Shown: positions 17,651-26,990 of the stretch, piece after piece | Numbering within the stretch: position 1 is the stretch's first letter | Layout: each line of letters opens with the position of its first letter | Source of the DNA: an uncultured Flavobacteriales bacterium | GTDB lineage: Bacteria; Bacteroidota; Bacteroidia; Flavobacteriales_G; Salibacteraceae | Length of the DNA stretch: 61,473 nucleotides | Assembly: GCA_937899835.1 (NCBI GenBank) | Contig: CALCCE010000040.1 | Span: 1-61,473, forward strand | Reading direction: 5' to 3' | Program-made: the position numbers and the translations under genes | Notes under the pieces: generated by a model | What the model saw: the letters and a program-made list of their open reading frames with translations, nothing else | Told to the model about the DNA's origin: nothing | Databases searched by the model: none

Positions 17651-20600
17651 TTATCCGTTTAGTGCTTGAAGATAAAGTTTTCTTGTTTCTCTGTAAAAAG
17701 CTTTAGGGTTTATTTGCTCCTTAAAGAGGTCATCAATTTTTGTGGACTTGCCAGGTCCAGAGATGTTGTCAATCATTTTGGAAAGTTTCTTATTGAAGAC
17801 ATCTAACCAAAGCTCCGGTTTATAACGGTCGCCTCTAAATTCTCTTCTAAAATTGTCATGTAGTTTGGAAACTTCTTGTGTGTAATTCGGATGACTGGCA
17901 TGAGTACCTTGAGAAACAGGGTTCCCATTCACATCATGTGTAGGGTTTTTAGAGCTATATGGTTCAACATTTGACCCCGTTTTATTTATGTCGTAACCAT
18001 TTTCAACAGCATCTTGTACAGTTTTATTGCGTCCTAATAATTCTATTGGTGTGGGATGGTGTGCTTGTTGTCCATCGGGTGTATTTAGATTTTGTCTTAG
18101 CTTTTGACGGTTGTCGTAGGCTGCTTTTCTTTCCGCTGATGCAGTTTCATACCAATCTGGTTTTTTATTTGGAGTTACATTTGGGTCTCTAAAATGTCCT
18201 GTTTCTGTAAGAGTTTTACCTGAATCAAATTGGGCTATTGCAGTTTCTATCGACCTAACTCCATTAGGGTTTTTAGCATTGTATTCCATTAAGTTTTTGG
18301 CCATACTTTCATCTATTTCGCCCTTTCTTAATTTTGCTAAAATTTCTTCATGGAATTTTCTTTGCCGAGATGTTGTGTATTGATTAGTGTATTTCTTTGC
18401 ATCAAAAGTTACATTGCTCTCTCCTTCAACTTCGTTAGCCTTGGAGCCTGTTTCATCTCCTTCAAAGCTATTGTTCTCAGGTTCTCCTTTATCAGGAATA
18501 TCTTCGCCTTTTTTGTTGTTCAACTCTGGTTGATCAGTTCTGTTGGGTTGCTGGATGTCTGCGTCACTTGTACTACCAGATTGTCGCCCTCGAGTGGCAG
18601 CATCGGCAATTTCATCCACAGCGCCAGCTTGTTCTGCCCTCACAATGTCATCGTCTAACTGCTTCAGGAAATCCGAGACATAATCAAAAGTCTTTTTAGA
18701 CAAATTCTTCAGCTTGGGCAAGGCTGTTTTAAGCATCTTAGCCATGGATTTGGCCAGTGCCGGCATTTGGTAAATGAACAGGCCCATACCCACCAGATTG
18801 ACGAAGAAATCGATCGTATCCCAATACTTGAGAAAGGTCGGCCCCCAGTCGGTAGCTTCGATCTTGTCGCGGAAATCGTTGACCAAAGTGGTTGCCACAC
18901 TCCAAACGGTAAAAGCTACATCTGCAACAAATAGAAATCCAGTTCCCGGAGCAAGAATACTCAGTGCGACACCAAGAATGATCACCCCGGCATCGATCCA
19001 TTTAGACAGTTGTCGGTCCCATTGCTGGTCTTCCACCATTTCCAGCGCAATGGCCGGCATAAAAACCGGCATGGTAGTGACCGATTGGTATTCATCTGGA
19101 ACCAACACTTCAAGGGCAACGATGTCAAACGGCTTAAAGGTGCCGCTCTTGGTGTACTGACCTAAATTATCAAACCAGGCAAGTCCTGGAAATAACTCTA
19201 ATGGAGTATAGTCTGAGGATACTTTTACGTGTACCTGGCCATCTTTTAGCTCGATGTCATAAGAGTGGGTGATGTCGGCAAATTGGCGAAACAGGCCTGG
19301 AGAAGCGTAGGGAAAAAGGTGAGTACCGTTGCCAAACCGATGTGGTTCATCTGCTTTGCCAAAAACCTGAAGGATAGAATTGATTTGCCGCTGCGATTCT
19401 TCATGGCCCAATGCTTGAAAAGAAAGTTTAAGTGAAAATGTCATCCACTCGGCAGCATAATCCTCTAAGAAGTTGTTCAGGTTGGTGTATAGTTGGTATT
19501 CTTTCTCTTTTACCCGGTCCAACAATGCTTCCATATCACCATCTGGCGTGGTCATCAACAATTGGAGTACGGCCAATTGAGCCGCTTTTCTTGTATTGTC
19601 TTCGATCAAGATGGCATGGATCAATGCCATGCGTTGCTCAAAGGTGAGCAATTGATAATCTGGTGGATCAAATTGCTTCACGTAGAGGTAAAGCGGAAAA
19701 GCATTGTCTACATCACCTCCACTGTTGAACTGCTCTAAAATATTTTGGGCAATGATATTGGCGTTACTGAAGTTTTCTGCCGATGTTTTTCGGTAACGCT
19801 CCACCGCTTTTGCATAATCTTCTACGGAGCTAAAATCCATTGCCTTCTCATCCACTATGCTGTGGAATTGGGGATGGAGCTCGTCATAGGTGAAGTGTTT
19901 CTCACCTTCTGCCACGTAGTACTGCGCCCTTTCGGGAGGCATTTCTTGTAGCTCATCAGCAATAGCGAAGTGGTATTTTGCATCTTCACCCGTAAGCTCA
20001 CGCCAGTGGTTTTCCAGGTAGACAGCTGCTGAACCATCATACTTTTTAATTTTTTCCTGGTGCCTCCGCATGGCTTCTTCTTTGGCAGAAGGAATTCCAA
20101 AGCGATCAGGATCTGCCTCTTTCGGCTGTGGCCCCAACTGGTATTCAACCATTACTTGATCCGCAATCTGCCAATACAAATCAATGTCTCTTCTTTGGGC
20201 CTGGTTATTTTCATCCACTACCTTGGTTGATTCTGCATTGGCAGAGAAAATATCATCAACCCGGCCCCAGATTTCTTTTTTTTGTTCTCCAGTTAAGGCC
20301 AGGAACAGGGCTTTCCGTTCTTCTGCACCATCTTTTTTTCCTGTTACCAAATCATAGTGAACACCGGTGTAGCGCTCTACAGTAGCTACATTCCACCGAA
20401 ACCGGTAGGGATCGTTACCATCGCCTTGGTAGTAAGACCATCCGCTTTTCCACCGGATACGCCCGTGGAGCGATTCCAAATCATCGAAGATGTAGGTTGC
20501 CTCTTGTTTATCTACCTCAAAACAATGCATGATCACATAAATCTGTGAATCGCGATAGCCCATCGGATAGCCTGGGCGTGGCACCACAAAAGCTATTTTG

Positions 20601-20776
20601 GGGGCTGGCGTATCGTCAATAGGATGATTTCTAAAGTTGTTTTGATTGTGTTTTGAGGCCGAATCGGTAGTAGAGTTTTGACTACCTCCGGTCATGGCCT
20701 TTTTTTCACCTTCCAGGCGATCGTGGTCATCGTCTGGAAAAGCGGGTAGTGTCAATGTGGCGAATTCAAATCCCAT
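17651..20776 (-). CDS. Polymorphic toxin with C-terminal AHH-like nuclease
   Basis: 1041 residues from the ATG at 20776; the frame stays open to a TTG at 20863 just after a stop, so the start is uncertain. No Sec signal is visible. The N-terminal ~590 residues are a hydrophilic, helical body. Hydrophobic segments occur at about 595-635 and 655-675, like the membrane or entry segments of other polymorphic toxins. A low-complexity polar linker (about 700-800) precedes the tip. In the last ~160 residues the motif QQAHHPTP (His about 905-906), then YDINKTGSNVEPYSS, then GTHASHPNYTQEV match the AHH/HNH-like nuclease pattern (paired His, N-x-x-x-L/V-P, H-x-x-H-x-x-Y). Likely cleaves nucleic acid in competitors. 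Delivery route unknown: no T9SS domain, PAAR or RHS repeats are seen. Confidence 0.75.
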   Translation of the reverse strand: MGFEFATLTLPAFPDDDHDRLEGEKKAMTGGSQNSTTDSASKHNQNNFRNHPIDDTPAPKIAFVVPRPGYPMGYRDSQIYVIMHCFEVDKQEATYIFDDLESLHGRIRWKSGWSYYQGDGNDPYRFRWNVATVERYTGVHYDLVTGKKDGAEERKALFLALTGEQKKEIWGRVDDIFSANAESTKVVDENNQAQRRDIDLYWQIADQVMVEYQLGPQPKEADPDRFGIPSAKEEAMRRHQEKIKKYDGSAAVYLENHWRELTGEDAKYHFAIADELQEMPPERAQYYVAEGEKHFTYDELHPQFHSIVDEKAMDFSSVEDYAKAVERYRKTSAENFSNANIIAQNILEQFNSGGDVDNAFPLYLYVKQFDPPDYQLLTFEQRMALIHAILIEDNTRKAAQLAVLQLLMTTPDGDMEALLDRVKEKEYQLYTNLNNFLEDYAAEWMTFSLKLSFQALGHEESQRQINSILQVFGKADEPHRFGNGTHLFPYASPGLFRQFADITHSYDIELKDGQVHVKVSSDYTPLELFPGLAWFDNLGQYTKSGTFKPFDIVALEVLVPDEYQSVTTMPVFMPAIALEMVEDQQWDRQLSKWIDAGVIILGVALSILAPGTGFLFVADVAFTVWSVATTLVNDFRDKIEATDWGPTFLKYWDTIDFFVNLVGMGLFIYQMPALAKSMAKMLKTALPKLKNLSKKTFDYVSDFLKQLDDDIVRAEQAGAVDEIADAATRGRQSGSTSDADIQQPNRTDQPELNNKKGEDIPDKGEPENNSFEGDETGSKANEVEGESNVTFDAKKYTNQYTTSRQRKFHEEILAKLRKGEIDESMAKNLMEYNAKNPNGVRSIETAIAQFDSGKTLTETGHFRDPNVTPNKKPDWYETASAERKAAYDNRQKLRQNLNTPDGQQAHHPTPIELLGRNKTVQDAVENGYDINKTGSNVEPYSSKNPTHDVNGNPVSQGTHASHPNYTQEVSKLHDNFRREFRGDRYKPELWLDVFNKKLSKMIDNISGPGKSTKIDDLFKEQINPKAFYRETRKLYLQALNG

Positions 20777-21151
20777 GTAGCAGCAGTTTTTTAGGGAGCC
20801 AACACTTACCCATTGAACCAAAAGCTTTTTCCCGCGTGTCTCAAGGGGAATTGGCTGCAACAACTAACCGGTAAGCCAAGGCATTAAAGGCTAAATGAGC
20901 AAGTTTTAAGGTTCATTTTAAGTGGTCAAACAGAGCAATTGCATAGCATTGATCCGTAGGCAGTGGTAGCTTATCAAACCTTTAAAATAACCGACAAATG
21001 AGTAGGACGCTACTAAGAGTTTACCACCGGACAGCCTGAACCATTACCGGGAGGTTTGGGTTTGTTAACGGGAAAGAAAAAGGTTGTTTAGCTGGTTCGT
21101 TTACCGAGCAATAAACTAGCTACGAAAAGCATCCAATCGGTATACTGGCAA
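20777..21151. other. Intergenic, toxin upstream region
   Basis: About 375 bases. It should contain the toxin promoter on the minus strand, but I cannot pick one out. Part of the 20777-20863 stretch may be coding if a non-ATG toxin start is used. No RNA gene or strong hairpin is seen. Confidence 0.35.
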
Positions 21152-21561
21152 TCAATACAACACTACTTGCTGGTGATCTACTCCAAATTCAGGTTGTGTT
21201 TCTACCAAATACATCCCGCGGGCTTCACCACTGAAGCGGAATAGTGTCTGTGGGTGTTGATTGGGAGTCGGTTTGGTGCTGCTAAAAACCTGTCGGCCGG
21301 AGAGGTCATAAATACGCACCTGTACGGTTGCAATTGACAGCAACGACCGTATTAGAAACATGAGATACATGGGCCAGGTATTTTTACCGTCTCTTCTTTT
21401 ACACATTTGTAGGAACTAATACCGGCAGTGTAAGTAAGTCTATAGGTGCCAGCATTTAGATAAGAAAGGTGGCGGTTAGTGGCTCCGTTGAACCATTCAA
21501 ACGATGCTTGTTGGTGTTGTATTACCGCTACCGTTTGAATTGTGCCATCGGTAGCACCCAA
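21152..21561 (-). pseudogene. Remnant of a T9SS surface protein (SprB-like repeat + type A sorting domain)
   Basis: Two minus-strand frames out of register make up the end of one protein. The upstream frame (21561-21352) carries FEWFNGATNRHLSYLNAGTYRLTYT, split by substitutions, which has the W-S/F-NGAT...L-x-AGTY pattern of SprB repeats. The downstream frame (21406-21152) has VRIYDLSGRQVF, then ARGMYLVE and V-VLY at the end, a type A T9SS domain. There is no signal peptide or N-terminal body. I read this as the decayed 3' end of a cargo gene with a frameshift at about 21350-21410. Confidence 0.6.
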
Positions 21562-21584
21562 GCTTGAAACAGAACAGGCTACCT

Positions 21585-21628
21585 AAAAACAAACCAGGGG
21601 CACTTGCTACGTAGGCCCCTGGTTTGTT
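21585..21628 (-). terminator. Terminator of the porP/sprF-like gene
   Basis: Perfect 14-bp inverted repeat, AACAAACCAGGGGC (21588-21601) against GCCCCTGGTTTGTT (21615-21628). Read leftward it is followed by a run of T (TTTTT), 122 bases after the stop of the gene at 21750. Confidence 0.8.
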
Positions 21629-21749
21629 TCGCTCTCACCCGACTACGTCGGATGGTAATAATCATGTCATTAAAAAGTGTTCTTCATTGGCATATTTGGT
21701 TTTGGGTGAATACAATCTATGTTCGTTGCTGAATCTCAAATTATTAAGG

Positions 21750-22706
21750 TCAAAAGACCGGGCAAGGCAGGCGTTTCCTTTTGAATTTGCGCTGCCATTG
21801 TTTTCGCACCGGATGCACGTAGCGCAGGCTGAGTTCGTGTGCCCCACGCGATCCGGCAAAAGGCAAAAAAGTGAAATCGTAGCTGTAGCCAATGCGCAGT
21901 TTTTCCAGGCTGAGTCCAAAAAGGCCTACCAAACCAATGTTGTGGCGGTACCAGGCCCCAAAGCTCAAATGCTCGTTTTCGGCGTACCATCCTACATTGA
22001 GAAAGGTAAACGGCCCTTGCTGTTGCCAAACCACATTGGGCATCCAGTACCAACCCTTTGGGTCATCATCGCTAAACGAAAACCGACCCGAAAGGTGAGA
22101 GGTCCATTTGCGCAAGGGTGTTCCATTGGTGGTGGTGGCATCGTTTGTTGCCGGTACCAGGTGTTGGCCACTCCAACCGATGAGCCATCGGGTTGAATGC
22201 AACAAACCACCTACCGACCAATCGGGATACACCACCGACCAACCTGCTCGGTTTTCTGCCGAGGAATAAATAGAGCCATAATATGGATCAAGCTGATCAG
22301 CATAAGTGAGCTGAGAAGGGTCCAATGACTGCGTCACCAAATCGCCATTCATGCCCAGGTGAAACCACCAATCTTCGCCCAGCTGCACCCCTTTGGCAAA
22401 TCCTAAACGTATCGTAGATCGTTGCAGCGCTCTTTTGGCGTGGCTGTCGTGTACCACCTTGCTCATCCAGCCGGCACCCCAGCGTTGTATGGGGCCTTGG
22501 GCCGCTGCCACCTGTGTTCGGTAAGCTTTGCGCAGTGCAGGCCACTGGTCGCGGTGCAACAGCCCGAAGGCCAGGTGTAGTTTGGCCGAGGCAAAGGCAG
22601 GGTTTAACAGCACCGGAACTGCATGCCATTGGCTCAAACCTGGATCTTGGCCAAGGCACAAGGCCGGCAAGAGGAGTAAGAGCAATATGAATCCAACGAA
22701 GTGCAT
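21750..22706 (-). CDS. PorP/SprF family T9SS outer membrane protein
   Basis: 318 residues with a signal peptide (LLLLLLPALCLGQ). The mature N-terminus D-P-x-L-S-Q-W-H-x-x-P-x-x-x-NPA(F) is the hallmark of PorP/SprF proteins, and the rest alternates as in an outer membrane beta-barrel, ending in ...YSYDFTFLPF...HELSLRY before a basic tail. Family members work with T9SS type B cargo, helping it reach or stay on the cell surface. The SprB-repeat protein gene lies just upstream (39 bases), probably its partner or an associated factor. Confidence 0.88.
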   Translation of the reverse strand: MHFVGFILLLLLLPALCLGQDPGLSQWHAVPVLLNPAFASAKLHLAFGLLHRDQWPALRKAYRTQVAAAQGPIQRWGAGWMSKVVHDSHAKRALQRSTIRLGFAKGVQLGEDWWFHLGMNGDLVTQSLDPSQLTYADQLDPYYGSIYSSAENRAGWSVVYPDWSVGGLLHSTRWLIGWSGQHLVPATNDATTTNGTPLRKWTSHLSGRFSFSDDDPKGWYWMPNVVWQQQGPFTFLNVGWYAENEHLSFGAWYRHNIGLVGLFGLSLEKLRIGYSYDFTFLPFAGSRGAHELSLRYVHPVRKQWQRKFKRKRLPCPVF

Positions 22707-22745
22707 TTTCCGGTGCTGATTGAGGTGAGGTAAAGTCGATTGTGA

Positions 22746-24041
22746 TCAATAGGTAAGTACGCCCAACAGCTGTGATGGATTAGAAACCGGATACCGGTTA
22801 TTTCCCACGTATACTTCGTAGTGGCACTCCTCCCAAATCATTGAATTTTCGAGCTTTAGTTTTATGGTTTTTCCCGGCTTGCAGGTAAAGGCTTGTATGG
22901 CTACCTCCTGATCTAAATGGTCTTTGACCACCAGTTCTACTTTTTGCTTTTCGGGCAAATCGTGCACCAGAAAAACCTTGTCGTTGTGAAATCGCAATTG
23001 AAAGGTGATGCCATCAGGCAAGATGTAGTTGTTGGCTTCATTGGTGTGAAAGCTTCCCAGCGATTGACCGGCAAATTGGGCCACCCCGCTTTTTTCGGGC
23101 GTTTCTTCTACCGAAAGTTGCAGTGCCATTTGGCTTTTGCATTGCCGGGAATCGGTTACGGTAACCTGATAGGCTCCGGCTTTTAAATCTTTTACCTGAG
23201 CGGTTGCTTCGCCCGAACTCCAGGCATAGGTGTATGGAGCCAACCCATTGGCCACCTCCAATTGAATAGAACCGTCAGAGCTATCGGCAGCAATCGGTGT
23301 ACTTAGCGAGGCCATCAGGTCCAGGGGTTTGGGACTTACGGTAAACGTCACCGGTTCGATGGCTCCGTAGTCGTTGCCTGCATACAACGTATAGTCTCCT
23401 GCGGCTAAATTTCGTAAGGTATCCACTTCATTCACCTCTTGACACACCTGCAAAATATTGCCTGAAGCATCTGCCAGTAGGTAATTCCAATTGGTGTTAC
23501 CAATATCAGAAACCACCACCGTGCCGTCTTTTGAGCTGCCACACGGGGCCAATACCGTTTCTGCCTTCACCGGCAGGCTAAACACCAGGCTAAACCGGTC
23601 TTTGTCAGAAGGGTCCAACTCCAGAGTTAGTGGAAAGGTGTAAACAATTGGATAAGACTTCTGGGTTTGTAGGTCCATGAGATAGATGCGCGCATAGAAG
23701 GGGAGCGGCTCTAAAAAGTCATAGTTGAAAACGTATTTTCCACGTTTTTGTACTTCTACTTCTAATGGAATCCGTTGATCGTGCTTCAAACTGGGCAAAG
23801 CATTCACTTGCAGGGCGCTACCTTCCTCACTACGCGTAAAAATGGACAGAGGCGTGTTTTGATGGCTCAAAATATCGAGGTTGGGATCAATGGATGTACT
23901 GGCATGGTCCGAAAAACGAACAATGGCTGCTTGAGTTTGGTCCAAAGTCGGGTCGTGCAAAAGCAACTGTAAGCTCCCGTTTTGGGCCTGTATGCTTAGG
24001 CCAGAAAGGGCAAACAAAAGTAAAAGTGCAAAGCGAGTCAT
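22746..24041 (-). CDS. Secreted SprB-repeat protein
   Basis: 431 residues from the ATG at 24041, which begins a clear signal peptide (MTRFALLLLFALSGLSIQAQ); the frame is open further upstream but the extra part is not signal-like. Residues about 75-175 are an unassigned beta-rich domain. Two SprB-type modules follow: one partial around CGSSKDGTVVVSD...LAAGDYTLY and one canonical, DGSIQLEVANGLAPYTYAWSSG then LKAGAYQVTVTDSRQC. The C-terminal ~110 residues form another beta domain ending QLLGVLTY. No T9SS type A or B sorting domain is recognisable. It is co-oriented with the PorP/SprF gene. Confidence 0.78.
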   Translation of the reverse strand: MTRFALLLLFALSGLSIQAQNGSLQLLLHDPTLDQTQAAIVRFSDHASTSIDPNLDILSHQNTPLSIFTRSEEGSALQVNALPSLKHDQRIPLEVEVQKRGKYVFNYDFLEPLPFYARIYLMDLQTQKSYPIVYTFPLTLELDPSDKDRFSLVFSLPVKAETVLAPCGSSKDGTVVVSDIGNTNWNYLLADASGNILQVCQEVNEVDTLRNLAAGDYTLYAGNDYGAIEPVTFTVSPKPLDLMASLSTPIAADSSDGSIQLEVANGLAPYTYAWSSGEATAQVKDLKAGAYQVTVTDSRQCKSQMALQLSVEETPEKSGVAQFAGQSLGSFHTNEANNYILPDGITFQLRFHNDKVFLVHDLPEKQKVELVVKDHLDQEVAIQAFTCKPGKTIKLKLENSMIWEECHYEVYVGNNRYPVSNPSQLLGVLTY

Positions 24042-24203
24042 GTCGGTGAATTTTAAGTGTTTTGATAATGTAAAAGTAGCCGCAACCTCAGGCCTGTACG
24101 AACCGATAGAGGGGTTGGGATAACAGGCGTAAGATTTTTCCCATTTTGACCCAGAATGGTGCTTTTGAATCATTTCTGTCTTTTAGAAAGACGCATTAGG
24201 GCA

Positions 24204-24238
24204 TAAAAAAAGAGGACCGCCCGTAGGGGCGTCCTCCT
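24204..24238 (-). terminator. Terminator of the signalling/PKD operon
   Basis: Read leftward: GAGGACGCCC, loop CTAC, GGGCGGTCCTC (one mismatch), then TTTTTTTA. It lies about 25 bases after the response regulator stop codon, closing the operon that begins near 34.4 kb. Confidence 0.82.
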
Positions 24239-24263
24239 TTCACCTTTTCCACACTAAAAACTT

Positions 24264-24710
24264 CTATGCTGCCATTTCTTCACCTTGTGCAAACTGGACA
24301 GTAACCACTTCCAGATCTTCTTCTGTTAGCGGTTTGCTGAAAAATGCACGAATCGATTCATCTTCTTCGCTCCGCATCAGGTCTACCGGATTCGAAGAAG
24401 TGGAGAGCATGTAAATCTTCGTGTGGGCGCGAAAAGCCTCGTCGAATTTTCGATACTCCTCCAAAAATTGAAAGCCATCCATCATAGGCATGTTGATGTC
24501 CAGGAAAATGACGTTGGGAATCATCACCTTGGGGATGGTGTTAATGTTACGGGCCAGGTTGCTCAGAAACTCAAGCGCACTCCGGCTACTGGAATTGATG
24601 TGTACACGTTCGCAAAAGCCGCAGCCCAGCATCATGCGTTCGTTGATAATGTTGTCGATTGGATTGTCATCGATTAGTAAAACAGTTGGAATTTTTGATT
24701 GGTCTGCCAT
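24264..24710 (-). CDS. Single-domain response regulator (CheY/Rcp1-like)
   Basis: 148 residues from the ATG at 24710. It is a stand-alone receiver domain: acidic pair in LLIDDNPID (about 12-17), phosphoacceptor Asp in VIFLDINMPMMDG (about 71), Thr/Ser in LSTSS (about 103) and the conserved Lys in FFSKPL (about 126). The spacing in the first half, with an extended loop, is like the Rcp1 group that pairs with phytochrome-type or soluble kinases. No output domain, so it likely acts by protein-protein contact. It is 46 bases downstream of the kinase gene, its probable partner. Confidence 0.9.
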   Translation of the reverse strand: MADQSKIPTVLLIDDNPIDNIINERMMLGCGFCERVHINSSSRSALEFLSNLARNINTIPKVMIPNVIFLDINMPMMDGFQFLEEYRKFDEAFRAHTKIYMLSTSSNPVDLMRSEEDESIRAFFSKPLTEEDLEVVTVQFAQGEEMAA

Positions 24711-24756
24711 AATGGAAGAGGTGTTTTGGTTGTTTGTTGATTTGTGATGTTTGATT

Positions 24757-25470
24757 CTAATTTGGAAAGCTTTTGGGCAGGCGAAGAATGAAAGTAGATC
24801 CGATGCCCACAGTGGATTCAAATTCGATGGTACCTCCCAGGCGCTGGGCTGAAAGGTGGGTGAGGTACAACCCAAGGCCATGCCCTTGAAATTGGTCATT
24901 CCCCCTGAAAAAAGCGTTGAAAAGCTTGGCTTGTGCCGCTGACTCGATGCCAATTCCATTGTCGATGATGGTAAAGGTCCATTCCGAGGGGGTAGTGGCC
25001 ACCATGATGTCCACCGTTGGGGCATTGCTGTTCGCATCGTGATACTTCACGGCGTTTTGTACCAGGTTGAGCATGCAATTTCTCAACAGGCGGTGGTCGC
25101 CATACCAGCTGGCGTCTTCCGGTAGCGAAACATTGATGTTTACATGCTTGCGCTCCAACGGTGTAGCGTCTATTATTTCAGCTATAAAGTCCTGCAGGTC
25201 TATCCAGGCCGATTGGGCTTCGATTGCCCCGGTTTTGGATACTTCCAGCAGGTCGGTCACCAGTTTTTTCAAAATGCCCGCTGCATCTGCTACCATCGTA
25301 AAATATTCGATGGCCTCTGCATCTTTAATTTGCTTTTTGGCCATGGTGCACACCCCCTGGATGGTTGAAATGCCACCTTTCATGTTGTGTGCCGTCTGAT
25401 ATACCAAATGCTCCGTATCAGGGCGGTTCGGGGGAGCAGACACAAGCACATTCTTATTCTGGATTTTCAT
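24757..25470 (-). CDS. Soluble histidine kinase without sensor domain
   Basis: 237 residues from the ATG at 25470. The phosphoacceptor His sits in YQTAHNMKGG (about residue 28), so the protein consists of just the HisKA dimerisation helices and the HATPase domain: N box NCMLNLVQNAVKYHD, G1 box IDNGIGIE, F box LFNAFFRG, G2 box GHGLGLYL. No membrane segment or input domain; input must come through another protein, perhaps the interrupted helical protein encoded just upstream. It would phosphorylate the response regulator downstream. Confidence 0.88.
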   Translation of the reverse strand: MKIQNKNVLVSAPPNRPDTEHLVYQTAHNMKGGISTIQGVCTMAKKQIKDAEAIEYFTMVADAAGILKKLVTDLLEVSKTGAIEAQSAWIDLQDFIAEIIDATPLERKHVNINVSLPEDASWYGDHRLLRNCMLNLVQNAVKYHDANSNAPTVDIMVATTPSEWTFTIIDNGIGIESAAQAKLFNAFFRGNDQFQGHGLGLYLTHLSAQRLGGTIEFESTVGIGSTFILRLPKSFPN

Positions 25471-25484
25471 CTGGGAGTTTATTT

Positions 25485-26951
25485 TTAGAATTGGGTATTG
25501 AGTTGTCGGTCGCTTAGGCGCAATAATTTGCCAGCTGTATTTTTGCCCCATTCAATAAAGGGAAGCACAGCTTTGGGGCCTTGGTTCAGGCGTTGAAAGT
25601 GTTGCAGTAAGTGCAGCACTTGTTCCGGAGCATTGTCTTCTACTCCGTTGATGCTGACCTTGAGGGCTTTTACCAATATCACCACATTTTCGTAGCTCAA
25701 ATCTTTGTTGAGCGGCCGCACTTTTCATGAAATGGCGCGCAGTAGATTCCAGGCCAGTTCAAACCGGCTATCGTGAATGTAGCACATCGCCAAAAGCAAT
25801 CGGACCTCCAACTCAAAGTGAGGATGATTTTTCAAACTCACTGAGTTGAGCAATTTGTGACAAAGCTGGGTAGCGCGGGAAACGTTGCCCGCCAGCCATT
25901 CACACACCACCATGTATTTGATCCAATTGCAATAGTTGGGCAGGTCAAATAAATCGGGTTCATCCCAGGGCACCAAAGTGTTTTCAGCTGCTAACTGATC
26001 AGCATCACCTTTGGTTTGGCGGTGTTTTAGTTCGGTGAGCAGGGTGTTGGAAACAAAGGCAAAGCTTCGGTAGCCCCACAAATCGTTTTTAAGTGCCGCC
26101 ACGTCCGATAAGTATTGGTCGGCCTTTTTGTGCAGCCCTAATTGAGAATAGTATTCAAACCACAATAACGGGATCACCTTTTGCAAGTAAGAGTATTGCA
26201 GGTCTTTCGGATATTTCACAATGATGTCTTCGATCTCGCGCAGGTTGTCTTCCACCGGTTGATCATCCTTGGAAAACCCTTTCTCAGGAATGTTGAGGGC
26301 CACATTAATTTCCGCCAGATTCTTGAACACTTGGAGGTGATGCGATTGGTAAAGGCGGTGGTGGTTGTTGAGTTCTTCCTTCAGCAGTGGGATGCTCGTC
26401 AAAAACTGTGGATCTCTGGAGGCCATATACCCGGCAAGTTCTGCCACCAGGCGGGCCAGCAACTCTTCTGCCTTGTCCAAGGCCAGTGAATAAGCTACAT
26501 GTTTGTTGTACAACTGATCGTAGTGGTAATATTTATCGGTGTGTTGGTGTAGCCTGCGCAAGGTGCTGTAAATACTGATCAGCTCGCGTGGTAAATCCAT
26601 TTCGAGATAATCCCTCTCAAGCTTGGTTAAAATAGCCATGGCTTTGGCTCTTGGCATCTCAAAAACCACCTGTGGAATCAGTAGGCTTTGATTGGGACGT
26701 CCTTTGGGCACCTGACTCATAAACTCGATCAACAAGCCTTGTAACTTTTGGAAAAGCCGCGACTTCAAAACGTAAAAGGCATTTTGATTGAGCCCAAGGG
26801 TTTGCATGAGTTTTCCCTCATTGAGCGCACCACTTCTGTAAAAGTGGAGTAGTTGTAAAAACTTGTGCGCCTTTCCGGAGGACAATTGCTTTTCGGCAAA
26901 GCTGAACTCTTCAGCAGTCAACTGGCGAACGAATGTATCGATGTGTAGCAT
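25485..26951 (-). pseudogene. Helical (TPR-like) protein gene interrupted by an in-frame TGA
   Basis: The frame from ATG 26951 encodes 408 residues, stops at TGA (25727-25725), and continues in the same frame for 80 more codons to a second stop at 25485. Helix-rich sequence continues across the stop (ELAWNLLRAIS - stop - KVRPLNKDLSYENV), so the two parts look like one protein of about 488 residues. The N-terminus (LTAEEFSFAEKQLSSG...KLLQLLHFYRSG) and regular amphipathic helices suggest a repeat-helical scaffold; no enzyme motif. The downstream part could also be restarted at GTG 25721. A single C-to-T change (CGA to TGA) would explain the stop. It lies between the giant PKD gene and the histidine kinase. 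Confidence 0.65.
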
Positions 26952-26990
26952 ATTCGTTTTTTAAACCTCCGATAGAGGTTGTTTCTGATA

